DNA of 64,000 nt, taken from NCBI GenBank assembly GCA_040954595.2, contig CM082585.2:12214001-12278000 (forward strand), given 5' to 3'. This DNA is from Balanoglossus misakiensis (lineage: Eukaryota; Hemichordata). Positions within the stretch are counted from its first letter, which is position 1. Each line of letters begins with the position of its first letter. The position numbers and the translations under genes were made by a program. Of this stretch, positions 10,998 through 23,060 are shown piece after piece. The notes under the pieces were generated by a model, which did not search any database, was not told the origin of the DNA, and saw nothing but the letters and a program-made list of their open reading frames with translations.

Positions 10998-13900
10998 ATG
11001 TCGCTTTTTCGCACTCTACGAGTTTCTCAGGCGCTGCTTGGCCAGTATAGGCAACGAGTCGTTTTGTTCCGGACTCTAGGAGCCCTCTCGGCGTTGCAGT
11101 ATGTCCATCCTCAGCTCCAGAATGTCCCACCACCCCAAGTACTAGGTCAACCAGACGTTCCTGGTGAGACCTCATTTCTTTCTCGAGCAGTGGTTGTTGT
11201 GTAAGCAGAAATGCTTTCTGAGCTTATCTGTTACCCATCATAATCTGTGGGGCGAGAACTCTATAGACTTAATTTGTATGTGTGTCGAGATATAATGTCT
11301 TGCTTAATCCATTGGAGGTACAGCCTGTGGTACCTCAATATTGGGGGGGGGGGGGGGTGTCTATGTTGTCTACTTGTTTTATGTTATTGTTTACCTCCAT
11401 TTATTGTACCACAAAACACTCCCCCCCCCCTCCCCCTCCATCACACACAAAAAAGAACAAGTGTGTCACTCACTGTATGATGATGACCTTGGGTTTATGT
11501 TGTCACCATCCTTTTATGCTGAGACCTAGTTTCAGTGAATTTCAAGCTACAACTACAGCCAGAATGGAGGTAGGTGTCCCTACCTCCATTTTGGTTTATA
11601 AACAGGCACAGGCTACACCAAGCTGAATAAATTATGGCATAGATTACATAATAGTATATGTAACAGTCTGCTAAATTTGGGCTAACTCGGTGTTAGCCCA
11701 TTGTTAGCCAATTAGGGAAAAGGTATCTGTGCTATTACTGTGCAATCTTGCTCCTAGAAAATGCAAATTGACGTAACATTTTCAATGCCTAGATCTTTGC
11801 GAACAATACCAGCGATGGATGTCCACAGAAACTGTCGATCCGGATGCGGCATCCGTAGACTATGAAGGATTATTGGCTCTATTGGAGTCTGGTGATATAC
11901 AACTCATTGATGTCAGGGAACCAGAGGAATTAGAAGAGTGTGGTCAAATAGAGAAAGCCTTCAACATCCCGTGTAAGTTTTAATATTCATTATTTTACAG
12001 TGTTAGTGGTCAGTGTTACAGCATGCCTTAGAAATGCAGTTTGTTTGTAGACTCTGGTTTTGTTCTAATATTAGTGGCAAGTTATTGTGGTCCATGTACA
12101 TGTGGGTAAGCTTCACCCATGTTGCATTGTTGATGATCAGATCACTGTCCTATCAAATATAAACCTGATAGCATTTCTGAGTACAGTGGCCCACTCAAAT
12201 ACAGCTTGTAAATGTAGTCAGTACAGCTTCTTCATTTTGGTGCATTCCAAAATGATGTCATGAAAATATTCAAATTATTCCCATATATGTACATGTCATA
12301 TGAGTTTCACTGTTGCAACTGACATGGTACAGTAGATTTTAGTAATTAGAGCAATAAATACATCTCTTCAAGTGATTTCAAAACATCAGATTAATATCAA
12401 AAATTGACTAGTCAGTCTTTAAAAGCAAACATTGCACACGCTTTCATATAACTTATAGTTATGTAATATTTATCTGTCATCTGAGAAGAGAAACTCACAA
12501 TCGAATAAGTTGCACCAACTGATTTCAACATTTCAACCTTTATATTTTCACTTATAATATTTCATGACCACAAACATTCTTTCTCTCAGTGTCACAAAAG
12601 CTAATCTCAAGTACTCCTACAAGAAAACGAGAAAGTCGCAGAATCTTGTTTCAGTGTCAACACCCAAACCCTGCTTGTCTGTTTCTTGCATGGCTTTGTT
12701 GGAAAATTCAGCGCAGTGTACAAAATATTTGTTTCGGTATTTTCTTTGCATGAATTTTTTTAAAATGCTGATTTGTCTACTATCACTGATGTCCGACGCA
12801 CCATCCCATATCACCATGGCAACAGAAAGAGTACCGGAACATGTTAATGGGCGCATCACTATCTATAAGCCATCCATTTCTCCCTTTCAGTGAGTCATCT
12901 TACTCAGAGTCTGAACATGACAGAAGCTAACTTCATTGAGCACATGGGTCGAGAAAAGCCCATGAAATGGGATAACAATGTAGTTTTCTACGGTAAAGGG
13001 CCAATCAAAAGTCGAGCTGCCATGGAACTGGCCAAAAAACTAGGCTATGCAAAGTAAGTCGGAAGTTTTGACAGTGCACCAGAGATGTTAGGATCATAGG
13101 ATGAACAAACAACTGTCAACATTTTCCATTGAACAACAAGCTGTCAAAATTACTGACATGAACACTTGGCCAGCCATGTCAGTGGGGTAGCTTAGCCCAC
13201 AGCATAAAGAGAATACCGCGCTGCGCAAGTAAAAGACGTTGCCATACTCTACATCTGATTTTAATCTGATTGCATTTATGTAAAAAAAAATCTGATTACT
13301 AAAATCTACTGGACATAGGTCAGTTGACAACATTGCAACATTGTAGACACTTTGTATTAGCTGCATGTTGTTATAGCCAATGAGAATTGACAAAAATCTA
13401 TCGAGATCTTTGCTGTGTCTACTCAGTAGTGACACTGTGTTTCTGTTCATTCTTATGCCACACACTTTGTTCATTGCATCACCAATGAAGAGCTTTGTAA
13501 GAATGCACCCATTAATCTCAGATTTTGTTTGTATTCACAAAGTTGGATCATTTGACCATTATGTCAGGATAACATCTACACAGTCCTCATAATAGTACGA
13601 AAATACAATAATCTATTAATATAATGTGTACCCTTACACTCTCCATGATATTAGACCAATGTTACATTAGACCATTATATTGCAATTATACTAGTCTTTA
13701 TATTTGGATAACATCTTCATGCTCCAACAGTGTTGCACTGTCGCTGCCCAACATTTTAGGAGAATGTCTTCTTTATTAGGGATATTTACTTGGTTTAAAC
13801 ATCATATAATGTCTACATTAATTTGGATAATGTTACATTTGCCCATGTTGTTGAGATAAAGCTGTCAGTACTGTTAGATGTTGACATTGTGCAATCCTAT

Positions 13901-14651
13901 GATTCTACACCTCTGTCTGTTTAATTATAAATAAATCATTTTATCTATTTTCTTCTGAATGTTATTTTTAGTAGGGGAAGTTGAGACAGCCCTGGACATG
14001 GATCCTGAACGGTTTCGTGAGGCATACAAGTTTGCAATGCCCAAACATTCAGATGCAAACATTGTGTTCACTTGTCTGGGTGGCATTCGCAGTGCTAAGG
14101 CACTGGGAACAGCTATTAGTCTGGGTTATGATAAGTATGTATTCTGCAATGTTCAATTGAAATCTCAACTTCCTGGCTGGCTAATTTCACTCAAACATGC
14201 ATTAAATGGAAGTAATATGTTGTTTTAAACTGTTTTAAATCTGGCCATGAGGTTGTGATTTCAATAAAATGTTATCTCCTGTTAGTTCGGGTTGTTTTCT
14301 TAACACTAAACTCTTCTTCAGTGTTTGCTGAACATTCTTATGTGATCTTAGCTCTTGAAAAAATGATTTTGATTTCAGATCCAATTGTGCAGCATGAAAG
14401 TTGTGATATTGTGACTTACTTCTGTCTCTTGTATTCAAATTCTCAATTTATGCTTGTATCTGAAATCTTACTGAATGGGAACTTTTATTCTCTCAATTGA
14501 GCAGAGTTCTGACTCTCTTCAGGATATCCTAATAACGATATTTTCTGTTCCCTTTCCCCTTTTTGTGTTCTCCAGAGCACGGCATTATCCAGGAGGCTGG
14601 GAAGAATGGACTGAGAAACAAGGACTACCACTCACGAAGACCGAGTTGTAG
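10998..14651 (+). CDS. Mitochondrial-type single-domain rhodanese with alternative third exons
   Basis: Exons: 10998-11163, 11793-11972, then either 12891-13053 (3a) or 13972-14134 (3b), then 14576-14651. Either choice gives 194 residues. The first 35 residues are rich in Arg, Leu and Ser with no acidic residue, so a mitochondrial presequence is likely. Exon 2 carries the domain start with LIDVREPEELEE. The last exon carries ARHYPGGWEEW, typical of the TSTD/Hsp67B2-like rhodaneses (thiosulfate or persulfide sulfur transfer via a cysteine persulfide). With exon 3b the active-site loop is TCLGGIRS, with Cys150; with exon 3a it is YGKGPIKS and has no cysteine. The start is the ATG at 10998; no ATG lies upstream in frame. 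Likely poly(A) signal AATAAA at 14875-14880. The exact family member (TSTD1, TSTD3 or other) is not resolved. Confidence 0.88.
11343..11436. repeat. G15 run followed by C-rich run in rhodanese intron 1
   Basis: Fifteen G at 11343-11357 and a C-rich run at 11421-11436 lie 63 bp apart in intron 1. They are complementary and could pair. They generate artificial Gly/Pro-rich reading frames that are not genes. Confidence 0.8.
12891..13053 (+). other. Alternative rhodanese exon 3a (no catalytic Cys)
   Basis: It follows TTTCTCCCTTTCAG and ends before GTAAGTC. It is 163 nt, phase 1 in and phase 2 out. It encodes residues 116-169 plus two bases of codon 170, including NNVVFYGKGPIKSRAA and ELAKKLGYA. 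The scaffold of a rhodanese second half is kept, down to SRAAMELAKKLGY, but Gly replaces the nucleophilic cysteine. The reading frame is intact, which suggests a maintained function without sulfurtransferase chemistry, for example a binding or regulatory isoform (inference). Confidence 0.85.
13972..14134 (+). other. Alternative rhodanese exon 3b (catalytic Cys present)
   Basis: It follows GTTATTTTTAG and ends before GTATGT. It is 163 nt with the same phases as exon 3a, and 19 of 55 aligned residues are identical to 3a with no gap. It encodes IVFTCLGGIRS, a canonical rhodanese CXGGXR active-site loop. Exon 3b alone joins exon 2 to exon 4 in frame. Used together with 3a the frame shifts, because 326 nt is not equivalent to 163 modulo 3. 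Confidence 0.88.
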
Positions 14652-17171
14652 AACAAGGTGCGACACCCCCTGAATTGTGACACCAGGCATGACTGCACAT
14701 GCAACAATTAGTAGTTTAATTCGTAACTTAAGATAACAGCACTATTCCCCTTTTCTCTGTTTTTTATATAAATGTGTGATGGACATTTTGTAGTTGTCAA
14801 ACAAAATCTTGTCATTTTATGCTATTTACTGTAATACCAATAGACAGTAGTGAAGATTGCTTCGGACAGTTAAAAATAAAATACCATGTTCGAAAGCAGT
14901 CAGATTCAGATTAAGTTTTAAATCATCTGGAGTATCTTTTTTGGTCAGATTTGTCTAGTGTGATCTAAAAACAACTTAGGATTTTTAATATGGAAACAAA
15001 AATTATTGCATGGAAATTCTGCTTCAAATAAGTAAAGTGATAAATTAGATGAACTATAAGTTTTATGACGATATTGATGAGACATCATTTTAGGTAGCGT
15101 TTGATAAATTTCTTCCGTTTCCTCTCAAAACTTTTGTATTGGCTCAGTTGAGCTTACACACTAATTTCATTGGCTAATAATTAAGTGTCAGCTGAGTAAA
15201 CAGACAATTTGTAGAAGTTTGCAGTTGCTAAACATTCCACAAGTTCAGCTACAGACAGTTGCGATCATCATGATCATCGCCAAGCATGCTATTCCGGTTT
15301 TGATGACCTGAACCAAACCAGCTGTTGACAAATAGTGTGTGTGTGTGTCAAAAACAGACCAAAGCTCATTTCATGATGATTGGTTTGTGTTTTCATTAGG
15401 TGCAGCAATCTGAAATAAATACCTAAAATGAAAATACTTGTGTTTAAATGTGTCACAGTGTCTTGTCCACATAGTGACGCAGTAGTTCTATTACACTGAA
15501 AGGGCGCCCCCAAGCAGAAGTTTGTGCTGAATATGCTACCATGACTACACATGAACATACAGGTCAAGGTGTTGACCTACGTCTCCTGGAGTTACCATGG
15601 TTGTTTCTGCAGCTTTGACGTAAGGTCGGCCTGACAGAAACAGAACTTTGATTCTGTGATGTGATTGGGAAATGGTAGATTACTTGTGATATACAATTGA
15701 AAACCTATGGTCAGGTGTGTGCCGGAGGTGTGTGTGGCCAGTGCGGGATGGGGGAAGGGGTACATTTTGAATCAAGATGTCTGTATCATCAGAAGTACAT
15801 GATCTTCAAACTTTTTCTGACTGCAAAATTAGGAATAAGTAAAATCAAGGGAAAATGGCTGCACACATTGACCATTCATTTTTTTCTGCTACTGTCAATC
15901 TGTTTGTGGGAGGGTCCTGGGGAGTGTGACAAATAGAGGGACATTTCCATGACAACGCCCAATAAACAACACATTCATCCAACCGTAAACTTGTACACAC
16001 AACACACAAGCATCTCATTACAGTAAAGCACAAATAAAATTTATTCCACTGTGAAACTCACAAATTACTTGTGGCCTAAACGAAAGGGAAGCCTTCTTGT
16101 TAAAAGACAGCAAAATAACAGGAGGCAGGAAAATCGTCCTCAAGAACTCCAAAAATATCAAATGTGAATGAGATTTTTCTCAACCATGCGAAAGTTTATA
16201 TACAAAAGGAATTTTGGGAATGAAAAAAAAAATGCGCAAACTAAATGAATACAGGAGAAAAGCTAAATATTAGTCACATGGTGAATAAATATGTTGCCAT
16301 TTCAAGGATCATTAATAACTTGTCTGACAGTTGCTACATGACCTAAGTGGGACTAAGAACGGTTGGAAAATATCTGAATGGTTAAAATACAAAAATCTGC
16401 ATAATTGTAGAACCACCGTTATTTGGACAGCAATAAAAACCAGACGTTGGAATTGCATACTTCTCACCAATGATCAATATCTTCCATAGTTGCAACTATT
16501 GTAGCCCTGGTGCTCCGGCAGATTGATTTAGAGGGGAAGGCCCCCAAAATCAACTGGGGCATTTGGATTACAATAATTGCAGCTACATCTTCAATGTGAA
16601 TTTTAAACAACAAATGTATTCCAAATATAATCACAGTTATAAAATCAAGGTCATTTTGAAAGGGGTTTCTGATGATTACATTTCACATGGATACCAAAGC
16701 CAAACATGAACCCATAACCTCTATGATTTGACTTTGGTCGCACAAATAACACATCTCAGGACAGGAGCATTTTAGGCAAAAGACAGTACAATGTATAATG
16801 ATCTTAACTTTAGAATTGTATAAAAGATGACACTTCATACAAACTGCCATAGTACCTTCCAGTAGTCATTAGATACATTTTAATATTTTGATGTCATGGT
16901 GTACATGTTCAGGTGGCGTCTATTACACAAATCTCCATTTGTGGAGAGTAATGAGTCAAAATGCACTGGAACTGTTCATTTTCATTAAATAACATGTTCA
17001 TTCGATTAAAAAGTACACTTCCACAGAATGTACGGAGAAATGAGAAGAAAACACATGTCCTTGGTGATGCGACTACCATGGTGATGCATAATGTATAAAC
17101 GAGAATGTTGTCATCCAACCCCTTCAGTTATTGTACACAGTTCGTCGGTTGGTAATGCTACATATAAAGTT
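14652..17171. other. Convergent 3' regions of rhodanese gene and PACRG
   Basis: No coding sequence. AATAAA at 14875-14880 serves the rhodanese gene. At 16033-16045 an AATAAA on + overlaps closely with a TTTATT (AATAAA on -), the only clear signal I see for PACRG, implying a 3' UTR of about 1.1 kb. Also present are an inverted repeat AGGTCAAGGTGTTGACCT at 15561-15578 and an X-box-like GTTACCATGGTTGT at 15591-15604. Confidence 0.5.
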
Positions 17172-17882
17172 TTAGTTCAGCATACACGATTCGTACGTAG
17201 GTACCATATATTTGATGTTGATGAACGCATCTTCGCCTCCTTGTCTTTCGAATGCTTCTAGCGTTTCTTGGATAAGATCGCCAATGTTTTCCCTCTTTTG
17301 TTGACTGTAGTCGATGCCATCGCCAGAGTTGAGGTTGTTGTTCTTGAAGATATTTAGGATGGGAAGAATCTGCCTGTAGTATGGAACCAAAGCTTCGCCC
17401 ACCATTTCTGCTGAGACGACCAGGTGCTGAAGAACTTTCAGTGTTGTGCACAGGACCTTTCTATTCCTCGTACTGAGCGCACTCTTGATGGGAATGATAA
17501 GTTGAGGAATGACTGGTAGGATCTTGGAACCGCCATGCTCCAGCATGTCGTGAACACCTTGGCGTGCGAAGAACTCGTATGGATGTGATGTTTCACAGAG
17601 CCCGTCGTAAAACAGCGGCAGATAATGGTGGTAATCCAACTTCTCTATCTCTACCTTCCATGCGATCTTGTTACCCTTGGTGTCGTGCTCAAGAGCAATC
17701 GGAAAATCGCCACGTTCGTAGAACTTCCTAAACGCTGTTGGATGGGCTGGTCGTTCCTTGAACGCGCCAGCTTCCGGAGGCGTCTTAACTTTTGCGTTCT
17801 TCAATCGTGATTTCGTCGAAAAACCTTCAGCACTTATCGCCTTCGATTGACGACTTTTCGTCTGGCTTGTTGCAAGAGACAT
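17172..17882 (-). CDS. PACRG: Parkin co-regulated gene protein (PACRG), single exon
   Basis: One uninterrupted 236-residue frame. After a basic, low-complexity N-terminus of about 45 residues come the blocks typical of [46 protein letters not shown] and, at the C-terminus, [18 protein letters not shown] is an alpha-helical repeat protein of the inner junction of ciliary and flagellar doublet microtubules. The C-terminal signature separates it from PACRG-like (PACRGL). Length is normal and the frame is intact, so it looks functional. Human PACRG is spread over several exons; here the CDS has no intron, which would fit a retrocopy or lineage intron loss. It is divergent from ZC2HC1A with 605 bp between start codons, an X-box-like element and a CRE-like TGACGTC. 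Confidence 0.95.
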   Translation of the reverse strand: MSLATSQTKSRQSKAISAEGFSTKSRLKNAKVKTPPEAGAFKERPAHPTAFRKFYERGDFPIALEHDTKGNKIAWKVEIEKLDYHHYLPLFYDGLCETSHPYEFFARQGVHDMLEHGGSKILPVIPQLIIPIKSALSTRNRKVLCTTLKVLQHLVVSAEMVGEALVPYYRQILPILNIFKNNNLNSGDGIDYSQQKRENIGDLIQETLEAFERQGGEDAFINIKYMVPTYESCMLN

Positions 17883-18487
17883 TTTCCTGAGAGATGTGAC
17901 TGCGATCTTCGAAATTCAGCAGGAAAATCGGCGTTAGTAACCACTGCAACGAGAGTTTGTGTTGTTCTGTGAAGCTAATGGAGAAGGTTCTGATTGTTGG
18001 TGTCATAACAGTGACGTCGTCGGTCCATGGCAACCGTCACCCTCTGTCCACAATAACAAATTTGCAACACATTTTTACTCGTAAAAAATTATAATTCCGA
18101 GTGGAAATGTAATAAACAGGTAAAAATTACAAAAGTTATATATTTAATTTAATTTCTGAAGACTTCTATTCAGAAATTTTAACCCTTATTTACTCTCTAC
18201 TAAGCTGTAGTGGACGTGGATGCAATGGACAATACCACTTCAATACAGGGGTGTTCTATTTTAACTAGGCGAAAAGCGAGCGTTTTCAATGTATGACATC
18301 AGGACAAAAAAAAACTTTTTTTCACTGGTTGAAGTCTCTATTTTTCATATTTGGGTCTCTTTTTGTGTCACCTCAACACATATCCGATAAAATATTCTCT
18401 AAAACTAGGCCGCGCGTGAGCTTCCGGATACAGGGGTCAGACCCACCCTAGCCTAGTACTCAGTTCTTGCCTAGCAAAAATACCAAC
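17883..18487. promoter_or_regulatory. Shared PACRG / ZC2HC1A intergenic promoter region
   Basis: 605 bp separate two divergent start codons. It contains TGACGTC near 18012 and CCATGGCAAC at 18025-18034, a complete X-box half-site. ATGGCGGC at 18488-18495 is a YY1-type element overlapping the ZC2HC1A start codon. Both genes could share one promoter, though two separate ones would also fit in this space. Confidence 0.5.
18021..18034 (+). promoter_or_regulatory. X-box-like RFX site upstream of PACRG
   Basis: CGGTCCATGGCAAC matches the 3' ten positions of the RFX palindrome GTTGCCATGGCAAC; the left half is degenerate. It lies about 140 bp upstream of the PACRG start codon. RFX factors drive ciliary genes across animals, and PACRG is one. 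Binding itself is inference. Confidence 0.45.
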
Positions 18488-21138
18488 ATGGCGGCTGTCC
18501 CTTTGGGTTAGTATATCACTAGCGTGTATCATCATTCATGTATAAATTTTAAGTTGCTACCGCTCTCAGCATAAAATAACTAAGAAACCTTTAATTTTTC
18601 TTGTAGCCCGCGGGGACACAGGGCCTTTAAATGCCTGCCGCTACTGCGGGAGGACGTTCAATCCAATAAGTCATGTAAGTATGCACAGCTATATGCAGCG
18701 CTAAATAGTTTGTTTACGATAACAACACAGGGCGCCATGTACAAATTTAATTATGTATGTCAACGATTTCTCATATGAAAACACATATAGGCCGTTCACA
18801 TTGCTCAAAAAAGTGCCAGCTATTTATTTTACTTAACGACACTAATGTCTTAGTTGAAATAAACGATAAACGGACGTAACGAGAGACGCTTAAAGAAAAA
18901 TATGAAAATTTCTTAAATATTATGAAAGGTACATATCCACAAGTGCCTACACTAAACTGTGTTTAATTCTTTTAAAGGCAAAGCATGAAAGAATCTGTCA
19001 AAGGGTACAGTTTAGAAAACGTCCAGTGTTTGATTCTGGAAGGCAAAGAGCAGATGGATCAGATGTTCCTTTTGGTGCTACAATCCGACCTGGAAGAAGA
19101 GTTCAGGTAGAATTTTTTATTTTTGATACAACACTGTTTTGGGGATGTTGCTTTGCATCATTCTTTTTTTTTTTGCTCAGTGACATGAAAGCAATGGAAA
19201 TGAATTTTCCTTTAAAAATTTGAGATGAGAATTAATCCACGCTTGATAGGAGAAATTATACGTTCATTTGAAGGCTACAAGAAATACAAGCAATTGGAGG
19301 GCAACGCACAGAGAGTTCATCGATACCATCCGAAATGCCAGAGCAGCAGTGAGAGCAATGAGGAGGGGGAATCCACTTCCTCCCCCTCCTCCCCCAGCAG
19401 AAAATCCAGGTCAGTCTTTTGTCAATGAATCGTGTATACTCAAGTTCAAAGTTCATAATATTCTTGCTATGTACGCTAGTGTACTATCAGATGGTTTATC
19501 TTTCAGATTATGTGTACTGTTCAAGTTGTCATCGAAGTTTTAACAGAGATGCAGCTAAGAGTCACATACCTTTGTGTAAACAGAGGAAAAAAGAGAAAGG
19601 AGAACCTGTGGCTTATCTCGGGAGATCCGTTGGTCAGGGATATGGGAGTAAGATAAGCACAGGAAAAGAAGTAAGTTTATTTTCTGCTTCTAATACAGTA
19701 ATGAGGGTGGTAGTTGTGTAGTCATCATCATCATCATCATCATCATCGTCTTTTGTTGTAAGAATCTATCTGGCTTTATTCATTGGTAATAATTTTTCTT
19801 CATGTAACACCTTATTTTGTGTACTCTTCCAGTATGCCAAGTCTATTCCCAAACCACAGCCACGAAAGAAGAGTGCAACATTTCGTAACAGGAGACAGCC
19901 AAGTCATCAGAGCAAGCCCAATGGTTATCACACAAACCAAGCCATAGCAGACCCGTTTCATGACATGCCCTACGACTATGATACACCTATACCAACCAGA
20001 AAGAATACAGGCTCTGTATCTAATAGCTCTGTCTTCCCTATGCATGGTTTTATGGGTTCTTCCAGTCCCAGGATCTATCAAGGTGAGTGTATCACCCCTT
20101 TGAACACTAAGCTTTGGTTTGGCCCTGTTGCATTCAATAATGTGGTTGGACATGTATACCAAAAAGAGGGGTGACATACAGAGATATTCCAATATGACTG
20201 TGCTGGGTTTGGCACTGTCTTCATATTACATGTTGGTTTCAGACAGCACCAGGCTGCCATCTTGTGATTATCGATATTTTGTCTACATCTCTACTGTACT
20301 AATGGTGGGATCATATAGTTGCCATTGATAGGAAATTTCTCTATTATTTTTGCAGATCAGCCATGTGTATTTTCATCCACTGGTTTAACTCCTGCCATTG
20401 TTCCTGGAAGCAGTTATGAACCTTCAATGAGACACTCACGCGGTTTCAGTAAACCCCGGCCAATCAGTGCTAAGTATAGACACATGAATAATAGGAAAGT
20501 GACCAATGAGAGCAGAGAAATAACAAACCTCCCAGATGGTTTCAAGTGAGGGAATTTCACTTTCATTTGGGCTTTAATTTGGCAAGACACAATATTGTAG
20601 CAACATTCCTGCAAGTTGCAGAATCAGTGTGATGACACGTATGTTGAACTTCACCAAGTCTGATTTCAAGCTGCCATGCACCTGGCGTACACCTGTGCAT
20701 TTCACCAAGAAATTGACCAATCAAAGATCACTTTCCATCAATTTTGTTATTCTACTGCAAAGTCTTGATGGTATTTTATGAATGGGACTTCACATTGCCT
20801 GCAGGAACTCAGACATTCTCAAATTGATCATATTTAGGTTGATTAATTGATTGAAATTTAATTTTGTCTCAAATTGCAGTGTCACATTACCGCCCATGTC
20901 ACAACAGCACAATGTGTCGCCTAGAAGATATGTCAATACCGGTACAAACAAGGCAACTCCATGGCAGAGCAAAACCAGGTATGGGATCGGTGCCCTTAGC
21001 AAGGGTTCAGAGGGACTCAAGTTTGACAGTTACTGTCATCAATGTGGAGATACATACCCTGACATGACAACACGATTCTGTTGTAACTGTGGTGTCAAGC
21101 GCAGTCTAGGAATGGGGAGAACCACAGGAATACACTGA
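18488..21138 (+). CDS. ZC2HC1A: Zinc finger C2HC domain-containing protein 1 (ZC2HC1A-like)
   Basis: Exons: 18488-18506, 18607-18674, 18978-19106, 19274-19409, 19507-19670, 19833-20082, 20356-20545 and 20880-21138. Phases close to 404 residues. The first C2HC finger is C17, C20, H32, C36 within CRYCGRTFNPISH. Then come FDSGRQRADGSDVP and NWRATHREFIDTIRNARA, both characteristic of the family, and a proline run (LPPPPPPAENP). The second C2HC finger is C122, C125, H137, C141. A basic, Ser-rich linker leads to a C-terminal four-cysteine knuckle (C371, C374, C386, C389), as in vertebrate ZC2HC1A. The molecular function of the family is poorly known. I favour 1A over 1B or 1C because of the C-terminal knuckle. 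No clear AATAAA follows the stop. Confidence 0.88.
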
Positions 21139-22312
21139 AAATGGAAGTTTTGACAGCGAAATTTCAACAGATTTAATCTTATTTCATTTTTAAAAAAGGT
21201 TCAGTTCTGTGATGTCACCAACATGTCAAATGTGATACTATATTTTCTGCAGTCCAAGTTCGAATAATCCATCAGTTTCATGTCTAGAGTGATTCACATA
21301 ACATTCCATGCAACCATGTCATTCAACCATTAGGGTTACTGAATACTGACCCTCCAAATTCTGTGATTGCATATCCTTTATTGTCAGGATAAATGTGTAT
21401 TTATTTTTGCGACATCACAGAACTGCACCAATGTATGCTATCTGTTTGTACAATCTACTTTTCTCAGTCAATTTAAGAATATGCAGCATTGGTTGCTTAT
21501 AATGTGTACCCTCTTGGTTACATAGACTTGTATAGCGTTAAAGCAGAAAGGTTATTTCCAGGTCATTTACAAATATTTGTTATTGTAAGTTTAAGTTAAA
21601 AGCCTTATTTGTCAAAGTTTTGAACATACATTTGTGTATCTGTCATGTTAATTTACTGAATTATTTTGTTTTTATAATGGCAGTAACTGTCAGATTTTAT
21701 AGAATATTTGTAAACAATTTGTCCATAGACTAATCACACACAAACACACACACACACCGGTAATGCACAAAAGCACTTTATATTCATTTTCTCATACAAA
21801 GACATACCAAAGACATATATAATGTCAATATGTAAATAGTGTTAGTACTTATAATGTAAAGTACAGGATTAAATCACTTGTCAAATTTATTTTATTCATT
21901 TCATAATCATATTCCTGTAAAATTACAATCATAGATGTTATTATATATTTTTTTTGAGGGCTGAAGACAGGAGAACTAAAATTGATGAATACCAATGAAA
22001 TGGGTGATGATTTCAATCATAAAGAAACTTAAAGTATATAGCTACTGTAATGTATATATGGTAATTCTCAGTGATTATACTTGTATATTATATTTTAAAA
22101 TTGTGAATACATTTATAGACATGGATGTCACTTTAAGTTTCATGTATACACTTTTGTAAGTATATTCAGTGTAAATGTAGGATTCATGTTTATTTTTCTA
22201 AATGAAAATGTATTTTTTATATAAATATTAATCTGATGACATTTAGTTTATTAATGAGTTCAAACTTTAATCTGTATCAATTAGACATACAAGTCAGACT
22301 CAAGGTCACAAG
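21139..22312. other. Convergent 3' regions of ZC2HC1A and TMEM180
   Basis: AT-rich and non-coding. TTTATT (AATAAA on the minus strand) occurs at 22199-22204 and 22247-22252, within 115 bp of the TMEM180 stop, and probably ends that transcript. A CA repeat lies near 21738-21757. I see no clear AATAAA for ZC2HC1A. Confidence 0.5.
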
Positions 22313-22960
22313 TTAACTTTCCATGTGTTTGGGTACCGAGAGGTGACTCTCTCTCAAAGTATACCGAGACCACATGACAATCTGAAATAAACCCAGGACA
22401 CATGGCACACAACAGACCAATAGAAAAATTGCATTCAGCAGCTCTGCTGAGGCACTGGTCACATGACCATCTGTGACGGCATCTTGGTAATTGAACGTGT
22501 TGAGAACATTTACAACAATCATTGGGGCAATGGACTGCGCTGGTTTTGTAAATAAAGCATTGGTTCCAAATATCATTGAAGACAGCGGAGATCTGCAAGT
22601 GAAAGACAGTTAAATTAAGAAAGTGAAACAATATTAAAAGGAAGACAAGTTGTACTTTATCATCCAATTTACATTGTGTATTGTACTGGTAATATTCTAC
22701 AGAATTCTCTGGAATGCTTGTTTGGTTTTGACATTTGAATTCTTCAAACTGATCTGTCAACACGAAACAAGGCAGGCAAACTTGTCTGGAGAAAAGGCCA
22801 CTTACTTTCTGTTGTGTTTAATGACATCTTCGTCAATGATATCAGAAACACTGATGTTAAAGTAGCTAAATGTTGCAACTGCAATGCTTCTGTAAAAACA
22901 AAAAATACAAAGGATTAGTTGTCACAAACAACAATCATCATCATCATCATCATCACCACC

Positions 22961-22994
<34 letters not shown>

Positions 22995-22999
22995 CCACC

Positions 23000-23060
<61 letters not shown>

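Noticed and set aside
11247-11626. Gly/Pro-rich open frames
   Set aside because: They run through homopolymer G and C tracts in intron 1 of the rhodanese gene and have no family similarity.
12891-14134. Reading exons 3a and 3b as consecutive exons of a double-domain rhodanese
   Set aside because: Joining 3a to 3b breaks the frame (phase 2 into a phase 1 exon), and each alone completes one normal rhodanese domain.
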